48,017 bases of DNA from an uncultured Oscillospiraceae bacterium (GCA_934488695.1 CAKSSH010000008.1:1-48017); one strand, 5' to 3'. Counted from the first letter of the stretch, positions 7,981 through 16,026 are shown. Numbers and translations: made by a program. Notes: generated by a model from the sequence alone, not told the origin.

Positions 7981-8673
7981 ATGGCATATGACTATTTAGA
8001 GCTTTTCAATAAAAAAAAGATGACGCTGATCATGAGCCTGCCCGCCAACGACCCGGCTCTTGCCAGGGCCGCGTGGGCAAACGGCGCGGACGTGGTAAAG
8101 GTGCATATCAACGTGCAGCACCGGGCAAGCAAAAACTTGTTCGGCAGCTTTGCGCAGGAGCAGGAGGCTCTCACCCAGATATTGGCCGAGGCCAAGGGCC
8201 CCTGCGGCTTGGTGGCCGGAGGGGATCTGGAGAGCGCCCTGCACGATTATGAGGCCGCTGTAAAGGCGGGTTTTTCCTTTATCTCTCTGTACGTGCGGCA
8301 TATGCCGTCTCAAATACTGCGCTGCCCGTCTGTTTATAAAATGGCGGCCCTTGACCCCGGCTACACGCTGGAGGAAGCCGAAGACCTGGCGCGCATCGGC
8401 GCGGATGTTCTGGAGGCTTCGGTGATGCAGCCGGACACCTACGGCGACCCGCTGTCGGCAAAAGAGTTTTTGCAGTACTGCGCCCTTTGCAGGCATACGG
8501 TGCTGCCGGTGGTGGTGCCCACCCAGCGGCATGTGACGGCGGCGGACGTACCCATTTTACATCGCTGCGGCGTAAAAGGGCTGATGATGGGCGCGGTGGT
8601 GAGTGGTAAAACCGAAGAGAGCGTGGCGGCGTCTGTTGCCGCTTTTCGCACCGCTATTGACGCGCTGGAATAA
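7981..8673 (+). CDS. TIM-barrel protein, putative aldolase/epimerase/isomerase fold
   Basis: 230 residues with alternating strand and helix units typical of a (beta/alpha)8 barrel: MTLIMSLP, GADVVKVHI, CGLVAGGD, FISLYVRH, GADVLEASV, VLPVVVPTQR and GVKGLMMGAVVSG. The last segments resemble the standard phosphate-binding strands 7 and 8 of HisA, NanE and KGPDC-like enzymes. I cannot identify the exact family or substrate. The ATG at 7981 follows ACAAGGAGTG at good spacing; an upstream ATG overlapping the HyuA stop is less likely. Its place between HyuA and DUF4127 suggests it acts on an intermediate of the pathway. Confidence 0.6.
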   Translation: MAYDYLELFNKKKMTLIMSLPANDPALARAAWANGADVVKVHINVQHRASKNLFGSFAQEQEALTQILAEAKGPCGLVAGGDLESALHDYEAAVKAGFSFISLYVRHMPSQILRCPSVYKMAALDPGYTLEEAEDLARIGADVLEASVMQPDTYGDPLSAKEFLQYCALCRHTVLPVVVPTQRHVTAADVPILHRCGVKGLMMGAVVSGKTEESVAASVAAFRTAIDALE

Positions 8674-8734
8674 AGGCGTTTCAGGGTTGTGCATGTGACG
8701 AATATCCATATAGAAAAAGAGGTGAACCAGCGTT

Positions 8735-10216
8735 ATGAAAATTTGTTTGCTTCCCCTCGATTCCCGCCCCTGTACCTGCGTTTTCCCCCAGCAGCTGGCT
8801 GAGATTGCAGGTATTGAGCTGGTGACTCCGCCGCGTGGGCTACTGGGTTTTTTTAAGCAGCCCTCTGCCCAGGCGCAGATCGCCACGTGGCTGGACAGGG
8901 CCTGCGACGGCTGCGATGCGCTGGTGGTATCGGTAGAGCAGCTGCTATATGGCGGGCTGATCTCCTCGCGCCAGAATGAACGCAGCGAGAGGGAATGCCT
9001 GGCCGCGCTGCAACAGCTGCGCGCCCTGAAAAAACGGTATCCGGGTCTGCGCATCTACGCCAATAACATCCTGATGCGCACCACCGTCAGCGCCGTAAGC
9101 GAAGAGAGCTGGAGGTGGTGGAACCAGGTATCTGTGGTGGCCTGCCTTACCTATAAGGCGGCTGTCTGCCCGCCCGAAGAAAAAACGGCTTGTGAAAAGG
9201 CGCTGAACGAAGCGCGGCAAAAGGTGCCCCCCGCTGTGCTGGAGCAGTTTTTTGCCGCCCGGGCACGCAATAAAGCCGTCAATCACGCCTGCGTGGCGCT
9301 GGCCGCTGAGGGCGTTTTTGAACAGCTGCTCATTTTGCAGGAGGATTGCTCAGAGCAGGGCCTGCAGTGGCTGGAACAGAAAGAATTAGAAGAGGCCATT
9401 GAGAAAAACGGCCTGAGAGAAAAGGTATTTTTGCATAACGGCGCCGACGAGGCCTCGATGGAGCAGCTGATGCTGGCGGCCGCGCCGCATCGGTCGCAGG
9501 CAGTGCAGGTGGTATGGCTGGGCGGCAACACGGCGTTTACTGCCCGGTATGAAGACAGGCCCTTTGCTGAAAACCTGGCGGGGCATATGCGCGCGCTCAA
9601 TTTATATCCCGCGCATGAGGCGCAGGACTGCCTGTGTATACTGCCGCCGCTGGACAAACAGGGCGATTACTGCCCGCAGCGCGTCTGCGACGGCGATTAT
9701 TCCCCCGAGCAGCGGCAAGAGATGGCAAAAACGGTGGCCGATCTGTATCAGAAGGGGCATAATTGCTACCTGTTAGATATTGCCTATGCCAACGGCGGCG
9801 ACCCCGCCTTTATACAGTGTCTGGCACGGGAGATGCCGCTGCTCAGCCTTTGCGGATACGCCGCGTGGAACACCGCCAGCAATTCGCTTGGCACCATTTT
9901 GGGGCAGCTGTGCGCGTCAAACGGGCAAAATGGCGTCCTGAACCGCCGCTTTACGGCGGAGCGCCTGTTGGATGACCTTTTTTACCAAAGCACGGTGCGC
10001 GAGAAGGCCGAGCGCCGGATACACGAAGCGGGGCTGGATTTTTGGGGCTTTTCAGACAAGGTCCAGGCCCAGCGCATCATCGACGAAAGCTTTGCTGATG
10101 ACCGGCCCTTGCTGCAAGCGCTTTTTCAGGATAAAATACCCGGGTTTACGGCCCGACTGTACTGGCCGCGCACCTTTGAGATGGAGATCTTGCTGAAGCC
10201 GCAGCAGAAGGTTTGA
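8735..10216 (+). CDS. DUF4127 family protein
   Basis: 493 residues. The opening MKICLLPLDSRPCTCVFPQQ with the following VTPPRGLLG is the hallmark of DUF4127, whose members begin with PLDxRP and PPxxLLG. Further conserved-looking stretches are VEQLLYGGLISSR (about residue 68), ANNILMRTTVS (about 108), YANGGDPAF (about 350) and WNTASNSLGT (about 378). The Asp and Asn residues near NGGDP and WNTASN look like an active site, but no reaction is known to me for the family. It is cytoplasmic, without signal peptide or membrane segment. The ribosome binding site is AAAGAGGTGA. It belongs to the same operon, 61 bp after the TIM-barrel gene. Confidence 0.75.
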   Translation: MKICLLPLDSRPCTCVFPQQLAEIAGIELVTPPRGLLGFFKQPSAQAQIATWLDRACDGCDALVVSVEQLLYGGLISSRQNERSERECLAALQQLRALKKRYPGLRIYANNILMRTTVSAVSEESWRWWNQVSVVACLTYKAAVCPPEEKTACEKALNEARQKVPPAVLEQFFAARARNKAVNHACVALAAEGVFEQLLILQEDCSEQGLQWLEQKELEEAIEKNGLREKVFLHNGADEASMEQLMLAAAPHRSQAVQVVWLGGNTAFTARYEDRPFAENLAGHMRALNLYPAHEAQDCLCILPPLDKQGDYCPQRVCDGDYSPEQRQEMAKTVADLYQKGHNCYLLDIAYANGGDPAFIQCLAREMPLLSLCGYAAWNTASNSLGTILGQLCASNGQNGVLNRRFTAERLLDDLFYQSTVREKAERRIHEAGLDFWGFSDKVQAQRIIDESFADDRPLLQALFQDKIPGFTARLYWPRTFEMEILLKPQQKV

Positions 10217-10291
10217 ATTTCAGGCAGCGGCCTCAAAGCGGCGGCTGCAAGCGGCTTTGCGCCGTATTTCAAAAGAAGGGAGGAAAAGACT

Positions 10292-11644
10292 GTGGAAAAA
10301 GTCTATGACGTACTTGTCGCAGGGGCAGGCCCCAGCGGGATCGCCGCGGCGTTAGCTGCGGCCCGCGAGGGGGCGAGCGTACTGCTGATCGAAAAATCCG
10401 GCTGCCCCGGCGGTATGAACACCCAGGCCATGGTTACTCCGCTGATGGCGTTTCACGCCGGAAAGCGGCAGGTGGTGAAGGGCATCCCCCAGGAGGTGAT
10501 AGACCGCCTTGCAGACAGGGGCGCGACGCTCGGCCATATCCCCGACCCCATCGGCATGGTGTCCACCATAACCCCTATCGATACTGCGGCGCTGAAGCTT
10601 TTATATTTTGATATGCTCTCTCAGGAAAAAAACTTAACGGTTCTGCTTCACACCCTGCTGGAAAGCGCCGAATGTGAAAAGGGGCGCATCAAAAAAATTA
10701 CGACGGTGAGCAAAAGCGGAAAATTTGTCTTCAGCGCAAAAACCTATATCGACGCCACCGGCGACGGCGACTTGGCGGCGATGTGCAGGGCCGATTTTAT
10801 TTTGGGGCGCAGCCGCGACGGCATGGCGCAGCCCATGACGCTGATCTTTTCTGTGGGCGGGGCCAATCTGGCCGAGACGGCCTCCTATGTCCGTAAAAAC
10901 CCCGAGCAGTTCATCTGCGACCAGAGCTGCAAGCTTGAGGAATATCTTGCGGTGTCGGGATTTTTCAGCCTGGTAAAGCAGGCGCGCGAAAAAGGAGATC
11001 TCGATATTCCGCGCGACAGGGTGCTGTTTTTTCAGGGTGTGCGTCCGGATGAGGTGACGGTAAATATGACGCGGGTAGCCGGGCTTTCAGGAGTGAACGC
11101 GAAAGACCTCACTGCTGCAGAGTTTGAAGCACACCGGCAGGTGCGGCAGCTGCTTGCCTTTTTTAAAAATTATGTGCCGGGGTTTGCCCGGTGCCATCTG
11201 TTGAGCGTGGCGGCACAGACCGGCGTGCGCGAGAGCCGTCGTATCGAGGGGCGCGAGACGCTGACCGCCGAACAGGTGCTGAACAATGCGTCGCACCCGG
11301 AAAGCGTGGCCATGTGCGCCTTTCCCATCGATATTCACGACCCCGCCGGCAGCGAGCTGAACTGGGTGCGTAAAGAAAAGGTGTGCTGCTATGACATTCC
11401 CTACGGCGTGATGGTGCCGGTGAAATTTCATAATCTTCTGGTGACGGGGCGCTGTATTTCGGCCACGCACGAGGCGCTTGCCTCGGCCCGCATCACCGTC
11501 ACCGCCATGGCCCTGGGCGAGGCGGCCGGCACGGCCGCCGCCCTGTGTGCGAAAAGCGGCGCAGACGTGGACGGGGCGGATGTGGCCGCGGTGCAGGCCG
11601 CGCTTGCCGCGCGCGGCGCGATACCTGGGCGGCGGTGGCTGTAA
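10292..11644 (+). CDS. FAD-dependent oxidoreductase (FAD_oxidored family)
   Basis: Flavoprotein of 450 residues. The N-terminal dinucleotide fold DVLVAGAGPSGIAAALAAAR with the acidic strand end VLLIEK binds FAD, IDATGDGDLAA (about residue 153) is the second FAD contact, and GRCISATHEALASARIT near residue 390 with GEAAGTAAAL closes the fold. Members oxidise or dehydrogenate small molecules; the substrate is unknown here. It starts with GTG after a strong GGGAGGA site. The stop codon overlaps the next start (TAATG at 11642-11646), so the two are translationally coupled. Confidence 0.8.
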   Translation: MEKVYDVLVAGAGPSGIAAALAAAREGASVLLIEKSGCPGGMNTQAMVTPLMAFHAGKRQVVKGIPQEVIDRLADRGATLGHIPDPIGMVSTITPIDTAALKLLYFDMLSQEKNLTVLLHTLLESAECEKGRIKKITTVSKSGKFVFSAKTYIDATGDGDLAAMCRADFILGRSRDGMAQPMTLIFSVGGANLAETASYVRKNPEQFICDQSCKLEEYLAVSGFFSLVKQAREKGDLDIPRDRVLFFQGVRPDEVTVNMTRVAGLSGVNAKDLTAAEFEAHRQVRQLLAFFKNYVPGFARCHLLSVAAQTGVRESRRIEGRETLTAEQVLNNASHPESVAMCAFPIDIHDPAGSELNWVRKEKVCCYDIPYGVMVPVKFHNLLVTGRCISATHEALASARITVTAMALGEAAGTAAALCAKSGADVDGADVAAVQAALAARGAIPGRRWL

Positions 11645-12264
11645 TGCAGGAGAGCTTCACCATCCCCTACAGCGCTCGGATACTGGACACGGCCCTGTGG
11701 TTGGGGTGGGGCGCTTATGGGCGTTTTCCCTGGGCCGATCGTCTGCGCCTGCGCGATATGGCGGCTGCTTACGGAGAAGAACTTGCGCGGCGGCGGCCCG
11801 TGCCGCCGCGCGGCGAACCGGAAGACGCGCTAAAAAAGCTCGGGGTAGTCGAGGTGCGCTTTTTTGAAGAGAGCGACCTTTTTAAAGCCCGTGAGAAAGC
11901 CTTTTATCTGCCGGATGAAAAAGTTGTAAGCTGCAACAGGGCTTTTGCACCGGTGCTGCTGGGCGCGGTGCCGGACGCGCAGGCCGAGCTTTGGGATGCG
12001 CAGACCGTTTTATGGGCAATATTGCTGCATGAGGTGTTTCATCACCTCGAAGAGCATGCCGCCCAGCCCACCGACCTGTGGATGAGGCAGCGTGGGGAAT
12101 GGGCCGGGCCGGCATACCGCGAGATCGCGGCCTGCGCCTATGCCAACGCCCTGCTGCCCGGGTATATCTGCCAAAAAATTGACGCGCTGTGGCTGCGAGC
12201 CTGCCGCCCGCAACAGTTTGAAACGCTTTTACGCCTGTGCGCCGCAGGCGCCGGGCAGTCTTGA
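11644..12264 (+). CDS. Putative zinc-metalloprotease-like protein (HEVFHH)
   Basis: 206 residues, soluble, no signal peptide. The segment LLHEVFHHLEEHA (about residue 120) is a HExxH zinc motif. About 35 residues later comes YREIAACAYANALLPG, resembling the Exx(A)xxxA helix that supplies the third zinc ligand in ImmA/IrrE-like and related gluzincins. I do not recognise the exact family, and a structural rather than proteolytic role is possible. It is coupled to the FAD oxidoreductase by a one-base overlap, which makes it a real part of the operon although no obvious catabolic step needs a protease. Confidence 0.6.
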   Translation: MQESFTIPYSARILDTALWLGWGAYGRFPWADRLRLRDMAAAYGEELARRRPVPPRGEPEDALKKLGVVEVRFFEESDLFKAREKAFYLPDEKVVSCNRAFAPVLLGAVPDAQAELWDAQTVLWAILLHEVFHHLEEHAAQPTDLWMRQRGEWAGPAYREIAACAYANALLPGYICQKIDALWLRACRPQQFETLLRLCAAGAGQS

Positions 12265-12281
12265 CCCAAAGGAGGCCGCTT

Positions 12282-13349
12282 ATGAACAAACCGATTCGCA
12301 TGGCAATCGTAGGCGCGGGTATCTGGGGAGAAAACCACGCCAAGATCTACAACGCCCACCCCTTTGCCCAGGCGGTGGCCATCTGTGACCAGAACATAGA
12401 GAAAGCGCGGGCGCTGGCCGGCCGGCAGAATATCCCCAAGGTATACGGAGATTTTGAACAGATGCTGGAGGAGAGCGGCTGCGACGCGGTGGCCGTCGTC
12501 ACGCCGGACTACGCCCACGCCGATCTTGCCGTGGCCGCCGCGCGGCACAAAAAGCATCTTTTGATCGAAAAACCCCTGGCAACGGACAGACAGGACGTTC
12601 ACCGCATGATGGAGGCCATCCGCGAAAACGGCGTGCGTGCGATGGTTGATCTGCATAACCGCTGGTCGCCGCCTTTTCACGCGGCATATACCGCTTTGCA
12701 AAAGGGAGAGCTGGGCGACTTATATCAGGCCTATCTGCGCCTGAACGATATCAAATGGGTTGCTACCGATATGTTGCCGTGGGCGGCAAAATCTTCAATT
12801 TTATGGTTTTTGGGCAGCCATAGCCTGGATACGCTGCGCTGGATGTTTGACGACGAGGTCGCGCGGGTATACAGCGTCAGCCGCAGCGGCCTGCTGCGTG
12901 AGAGAGGGGTGGACGTGCCCGACGTCTATCTCACCACGATAGAATTTCGCCGCGGCGGGGTGGCGCAGATGGAGAACGGCTGGATCACCCCCAACGCCAA
13001 CCCCTGCATCAACGACATCAAGTGCAACCTGCTGGGCACAAAAGGGATGATCGCCATCGACGCCAGCCACCATAATCTGGTGCAGAAATATACCGACAGC
13101 GCCGTCACGGTGCCGGATTGCCTTGTGCAGAACGAGATTTTCGGGACGCCAAAAGGGTTTGCCTTTGAAAGCATCCGCAGCTTTGTGGATTGCCTTTATA
13201 CCGGCGCGCCGTTTCCTGTCACGCTGGAGGACGCGGCCAATACGTCGCTGACCATCCTTGCTATTATGGAGAGCGCGGCCGCCCGGGTCCCGGTGGAGGT
13301 GATGGGCCTGTATGAGAAGCCTTCGCCTACCCGCAAAACAGCGCTGTAG
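12282..13349 (+). CDS. Gfo/Idh/MocA family NAD(P)-dependent oxidoreductase
   Basis: 355 residues. The N-terminal Rossmann fold has MAIVGAGIWGENHAKIY (GxGxxG) and the conserved lysine-proline motif HLLIEKPLATD (about residue 92), which in this family supplies the catalytic lysine. The C-terminal domain is the usual open beta-sheet (GSHSLDTLRWMF, about residue 178, with a possible catalytic His). Members oxidise or reduce sugars, inositols and amino sugars. The start has AAAGGAGG. It is the last gene of the operon, followed by a strong terminator at 13377, and supports a sugar-like substrate for the pathway. Confidence 0.85.
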   Translation: MNKPIRMAIVGAGIWGENHAKIYNAHPFAQAVAICDQNIEKARALAGRQNIPKVYGDFEQMLEESGCDAVAVVTPDYAHADLAVAAARHKKHLLIEKPLATDRQDVHRMMEAIRENGVRAMVDLHNRWSPPFHAAYTALQKGELGDLYQAYLRLNDIKWVATDMLPWAAKSSILWFLGSHSLDTLRWMFDDEVARVYSVSRSGLLRERGVDVPDVYLTTIEFRRGGVAQMENGWITPNANPCINDIKCNLLGTKGMIAIDASHHNLVQKYTDSAVTVPDCLVQNEIFGTPKGFAFESIRSFVDCLYTGAPFPVTLEDAANTSLTILAIMESAAARVPVEVMGLYEKPSPTRKTAL

Positions 13350-13376
13350 GCCCTTTGCATGATAAAAAATTAAACG

Positions 13377-13425
13377 CCGGCAGTTTCTCATGGTTTCGCG
13401 CCATAGAGAGACTGCCGGTATTTTT
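13377..13425 (+). terminator. Intrinsic terminator of the island operon
   Basis: CCGGCAGT (13377-13384) pairs with ACTGCCGG (13411-13418), with a further CTCATGG/CCATAGAG inner stem, followed by TATTTTTG. It lies 28 bp after the last operon gene. Confidence 0.75.
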
Positions 13426-13453
13426 GTGTCTCTATCCCTCCGCCAGCATCCCT

Positions 13454-13716
13454 GTCGACACCAAAAAGGGCTTTGAGGCCCACGCCCGCAAGAAGTTCTG
13501 CGCGCGGATCGCCACCGGCGACCGGGACGCCATCATCATCGGCCATAGCCGGTTTGAGCGTATCCCCATCAGCCGGGAACGGCTCCTCAATGGGCAGGCT
13601 GACGAGATCACCGAGGGAATTACGGAGGTGAAGACCCCCAGTTGCGAACGGTTTGCCGTCAAGCAGCCGGAACGCGCGAAAAAATCCCCTGGAGGCGCGG
13701 CCGGAAAGACCTCCGG
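13454..13716 (+). pseudogene. Fragment of a large helicase/methylase of clostridial conjugative elements
   Basis: The frame reads VDTKKGFEAHARKKFCARIA, then GDRDAIIIGHSRFERIPISR and QADEITEGITEVK, a segment I associate with the very large SNF2-type helicase carried by Tn1549-like ICEs. About 85 residues remain of a protein that normally exceeds 1,500. A one-base insertion near 13687 shifts the expected KSLEAR continuation out of frame. There is no start codon or ribosome binding site. It is debris from an ICE close to the tRNA-Val att-like repeat. Confidence 0.55.
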
Positions 13717-13717
13717 C

Positions 13718-13860
13718 CTGCAGGCCGCCACATTCGGCGATTCCTCCAAGCCGGCGGTCGGCCAACAGGTTTTTGCAATTGGCAACCCGCTTGGCACAGA
13801 ATTTTTTGGGACGCTGACTGGCGGCTACTTTTCCGCCATTGACCGCCCAATCAGCGGTTT
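13718..13860 (+). pseudogene. HtrA/DegP-type serine protease fragment
   Basis: LQAATFGDSSKPAVGQQVFA and then IGNPLGTEFFGTLTGGYFSA match the stretch of HtrA-type trypsin-like proteases just before the catalytic serine loop (GDSxxxxVGxxVxAIGNPxG). The segment with the GNSGG serine, and everything else, is missing. It is fused in frame to the preceding ICE fragment, so one open frame contains pieces of two unrelated genes. Confidence 0.6.
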
Positions 13861-13979
13861 GATTTGATTGTTTTTTTGAAAAACAATAAATATTATAGAC
13901 AATACAATTACAAAAATTGCCCATTTAAAGCCGTTTGCCGCCATTTTTAAAAAGATGGAATATTTTAGTTTTTGATAAA

Positions 13980-14045
13980 TTCGTACACAAAAAGAAAAAA
14001 CCGCTTGAAATAGCGGTTTTTTCTTTGTTTGGTGGAAACTGGCGG
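13980..14045 (+). repeat. Right direct repeat: tRNA-Val 3' end plus terminator (att-like)
   Basis: Matches 1613-1677 over about 65 bp with one indel and few substitutions. This copy is continuous with the intact tRNA-Val gene, so it marks the resident side of the putative insertion; the island lies on the 3' side of the tRNA, as expected. Confidence 0.6.
13991..14026 (-). terminator. Intrinsic terminator of tRNA-Val
   Basis: A perfect 14-bp stem: AAAGAAAAAACCGC (13991-14004) with GCGGTTTTTTCTTT (14013-14026), loop of 8. It begins 3 bases after the tRNA 3' end on the minus strand and ends in a T tract. Confidence 0.8.
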
Positions 14046-14106
14046 ACTCGAACCGTCGACCTCCTGCGTGTGAAGCAGGCGCTCTAACCAGCTGAGCTAA
14101 GCTTCC
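14030..14106 (-). tRNA. tRNA-Val (anticodon CAC)
   Basis: Folds as a full cloverleaf of 77 nt including encoded CCA: acceptor GGAAGCT/AGTTTCC with one G-U pair, D arm with AGCTCAGCTGGTTAGAGC, anticodon stem CCTGC/GCAGG around TTCACAC (anticodon CAC, reading GUG), and T arm with GGTTCGAGTCC. Its 3' end is duplicated at 1663-1677. It has its own promoter and terminator. Confidence 0.95.
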
Positions 14107-14116
14107 GTGTTTTCCT

Positions 14117-14145
14117 ATTATAGCATACCCTTTTTTAAATTGCAA
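14117..14145 (-). promoter_or_regulatory. Promoter of tRNA-Val
   Basis: On the minus strand: TTGCAA (14145-14140), a 17-bp spacer and TATAAT (14122-14117), 10 bases upstream of the tRNA 5' end. Confidence 0.75.
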
Positions 14146-14177
14146 CCATCAAACACCGGGATTTTGAATTTTTTTAT

Positions 14178-14213
14178 ACACCCCGGACAGCAGCACTTAT
14201 TTGTCCGGGGTGT
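14178..14213. other. 12-bp perfect inverted repeat in the intergenic region
   Basis: ACACCCCGGACA (14178-14189) and TGTCCGGGGTGT (14202-14213) form perfect arms around a 12-base loop. No T tract follows in either direction, so it is not a textbook terminator. The surrounding 14214-14400 stretch has no supportable gene; it contains an imperfect direct repeat of CTTTGCGCAGGCG (14256 and 14315, 59 bp apart). Confidence 0.5.
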
Positions 14214-14403
14214 GACGGGCGGCTTGCGCATGGCCGCTGTTTGCAGGAAATTCTTCTTTGCGCAGGCGTCATTGCCCGGCACCTTTGCATAGCAACCGTT
14301 TTGCGGAGACTTTCCTTTGCGCAGGCGCTATTGTCCGGTGCTCCTTTTTGTGATTTTTTGTTGCGCAGCCTCCTTGCGCGGGTTTGTGTGCCGCAGTCTT
14401 TTT

Positions 14404-14480
14404 GCGCGGCGGCGTTTTTTAAAGGACGCCGCGCACTTGTCCCCGCAGGCTGCACACCGGTCGGTGTGCAGCCTGCGGGG
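14404..14480 (-). terminator. Two strong hairpins downstream of the SPOCS/LysM gene
   Basis: The first after the stop codon (minus strand) is a near-perfect 40-bp palindrome: 19-bp arms at 14441-14459 and 14462-14480 with a GT centre. The second pairs TGCGCGGCG with CGCCGCGCA (about 14403-14435) around a loop containing a T6 run. Together they probably end the transcript, though the usual terminal U tract is missing. Confidence 0.55.
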
Positions 14481-14486
14481 CGGGGG

Positions 14487-15995
14487 TTAAACCATGGGAA
14501 TCAGCAGCATTTTGGGCTGCTCCAGTCGAGTGCTTTCCAGACCGTTTTCGGCCATGACGGCCTGCGCCGAGGTGCAGTAGCGTTTGGCAATGTCAAAAGC
14601 GTCCTCGCCGCTGTCGGCAAAATAGAGGGTCAGCGCTGCGTCGTTGCTTCGGCACAGGGGTGTGTCGGTCTGCAGCTGTATGCCGGTCAGCAACGGCTGC
14701 TGCCGGATTTTTGTGACGGTCGCATAGGCGCATAGCTCCAGTCGGATTTCACGTTTTCCTCGTACCTGCTCTGCCGACCGCAGCTGAATCATTCCGTCAA
14801 CAGTCCCTTGACGAAAACGCTCGTCGGCTGCTACCGAGAAGCGGAACGGCTGTGCTTTTTCGGTGACCGAAAAGGAGCCGTCTGCATTGCGCAGCAACGT
14901 TTCAACCGTCAACTCTCCTTCTGCCAGAACCTCACCCTGATCACTGATGTTGAAGCTTTCGGAGCGCAGCTCGGCAAAAACATCCAGCAGCTCTCCCTCA
15001 CTGTCCTCCGGCGTCAGTGTCAGCGTATGGCAGTGCTCTATCGGCTCCTCCAGACTGACAAAGGAAAAATCGCTGCGGCTGCAGTTGCAGGCACAGACGG
15101 TGCTGTAAGCGTCGGACACGGTCTGCAGCGGGCTTTGTCGGGTTATCTCGGCGCAGACGCCGAGCAGAATTTCGACGCCAAGCTCATTAACATCGCCGCG
15201 CCGGCTGGGCTGCACGGACATCCGAGAAATCTCCAGTCGGACATCGGCACGGTCGCCCTCCTCGGCGTCCGAAATGGAAAGAATGGGATTGACGGGCAGA
15301 CTGTAGCTGACGCTTTGGGGCTGATCGCCGTCTTCCGGAAGGTAAATGACCGTCAGGGCGATCTCTCCTTTTACAAGCAGCTTGCCCGAGATGATTTTGG
15401 TGTCAATCAAGGTCGGAACAGCCGTCATGCGCAGTACGCAGCTCAGTGGCGGCCCGGAATGTTCATATTCCTCCAGAATGGTAAAGGTGTCACAGACCGA
15501 CGCGACGGGGACAATGGCGTCTATGCTGCAGCGGCGTACCTCGATATTCTCCTCGTCAATGTCCGTGACGACCGGAACGGCAACGGCGCACCTTACACAG
15601 GCTTTCATGGAAAGCGCCCCGCGTACCTCGAATCGTCGCGGACTGATGGCGCTGCAGCTGGCAAATTCGGTGCGCAGCCGAACGGTGACACAGCAGGGGT
15701 CACAGGCACCCTGCAAATCGACGCTTTTGGAAAAGGGCAGCTGCGTTTCAAAGGCGGAGAGCTTGCCGTCTCCGGTCTGATACACCATGCGCAGAAAGGC
15801 CATTCCGCCAACCGATAAACGGTCGTTTTCAACATTTTTGGAAGAAAGACGCGGCGTCAGGGTGCATTTGAGAATCCGCTCAATGTCGCCGCAATAGTCG
15901 GGCAGAACAATGTCGCTTTCTACCCCTATTTCAAGACAGCCGTCATAAATCGTGCGACGCTGCAGCACATCGCTTTTTACAAGATTCGCTTCCAT
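14487..15995 (-). CDS. SPOCS (DUF3794)-LysM protein, probable spore-coat or cortex-associated protein
   Basis: 502 residues, no signal peptide. The N-terminal SPOCS domain is clear (VKSDVLQRRTIYDGCLEIGV, then VLPDYCGDIERILKC), and further SPOCS-like units with KLLVKGEIALTVIYL (about residue 210) and VLAEGELTVETLL (about 360) follow. The C-terminal 45 residues (AFDIAKRYCTSAQAVMAENG with PKMLLIPMV) are a LysM peptidoglycan-binding domain. This architecture is found in clostridial spore-coat morphogenesis proteins. The start at 15995 follows AAAGGAGGAAAAAGG; upstream codons in frame are unlike coding sequence. It is divergent from the lipid kinase gene, and a sigma-E-like promoter lies upstream. 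Confidence 0.8.
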   Translation of the reverse strand: MEANLVKSDVLQRRTIYDGCLEIGVESDIVLPDYCGDIERILKCTLTPRLSSKNVENDRLSVGGMAFLRMVYQTGDGKLSAFETQLPFSKSVDLQGACDPCCVTVRLRTEFASCSAISPRRFEVRGALSMKACVRCAVAVPVVTDIDEENIEVRRCSIDAIVPVASVCDTFTILEEYEHSGPPLSCVLRMTAVPTLIDTKIISGKLLVKGEIALTVIYLPEDGDQPQSVSYSLPVNPILSISDAEEGDRADVRLEISRMSVQPSRRGDVNELGVEILLGVCAEITRQSPLQTVSDAYSTVCACNCSRSDFSFVSLEEPIEHCHTLTLTPEDSEGELLDVFAELRSESFNISDQGEVLAEGELTVETLLRNADGSFSVTEKAQPFRFSVAADERFRQGTVDGMIQLRSAEQVRGKREIRLELCAYATVTKIRQQPLLTGIQLQTDTPLCRSNDAALTLYFADSGEDAFDIAKRYCTSAQAVMAENGLESTRLEQPKMLLIPMV

Positions 15996-16026
15996 CCTTT
16001 TTCCTCCTTTTACCTTGTCTATGATA

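Noticed and set aside
13388..13924. 178-codon minus-strand frame opposite the ICE/HtrA debris
   Set aside because: The sense strand holds recognisable fragments; the antisense reading has no family features.
14256..14327. CTTTGCGCAGGCG twice, 59 bases apart
   Set aside because: Only two imperfect copies with partly similar surroundings; not a CRISPR array, perhaps a small local duplication.
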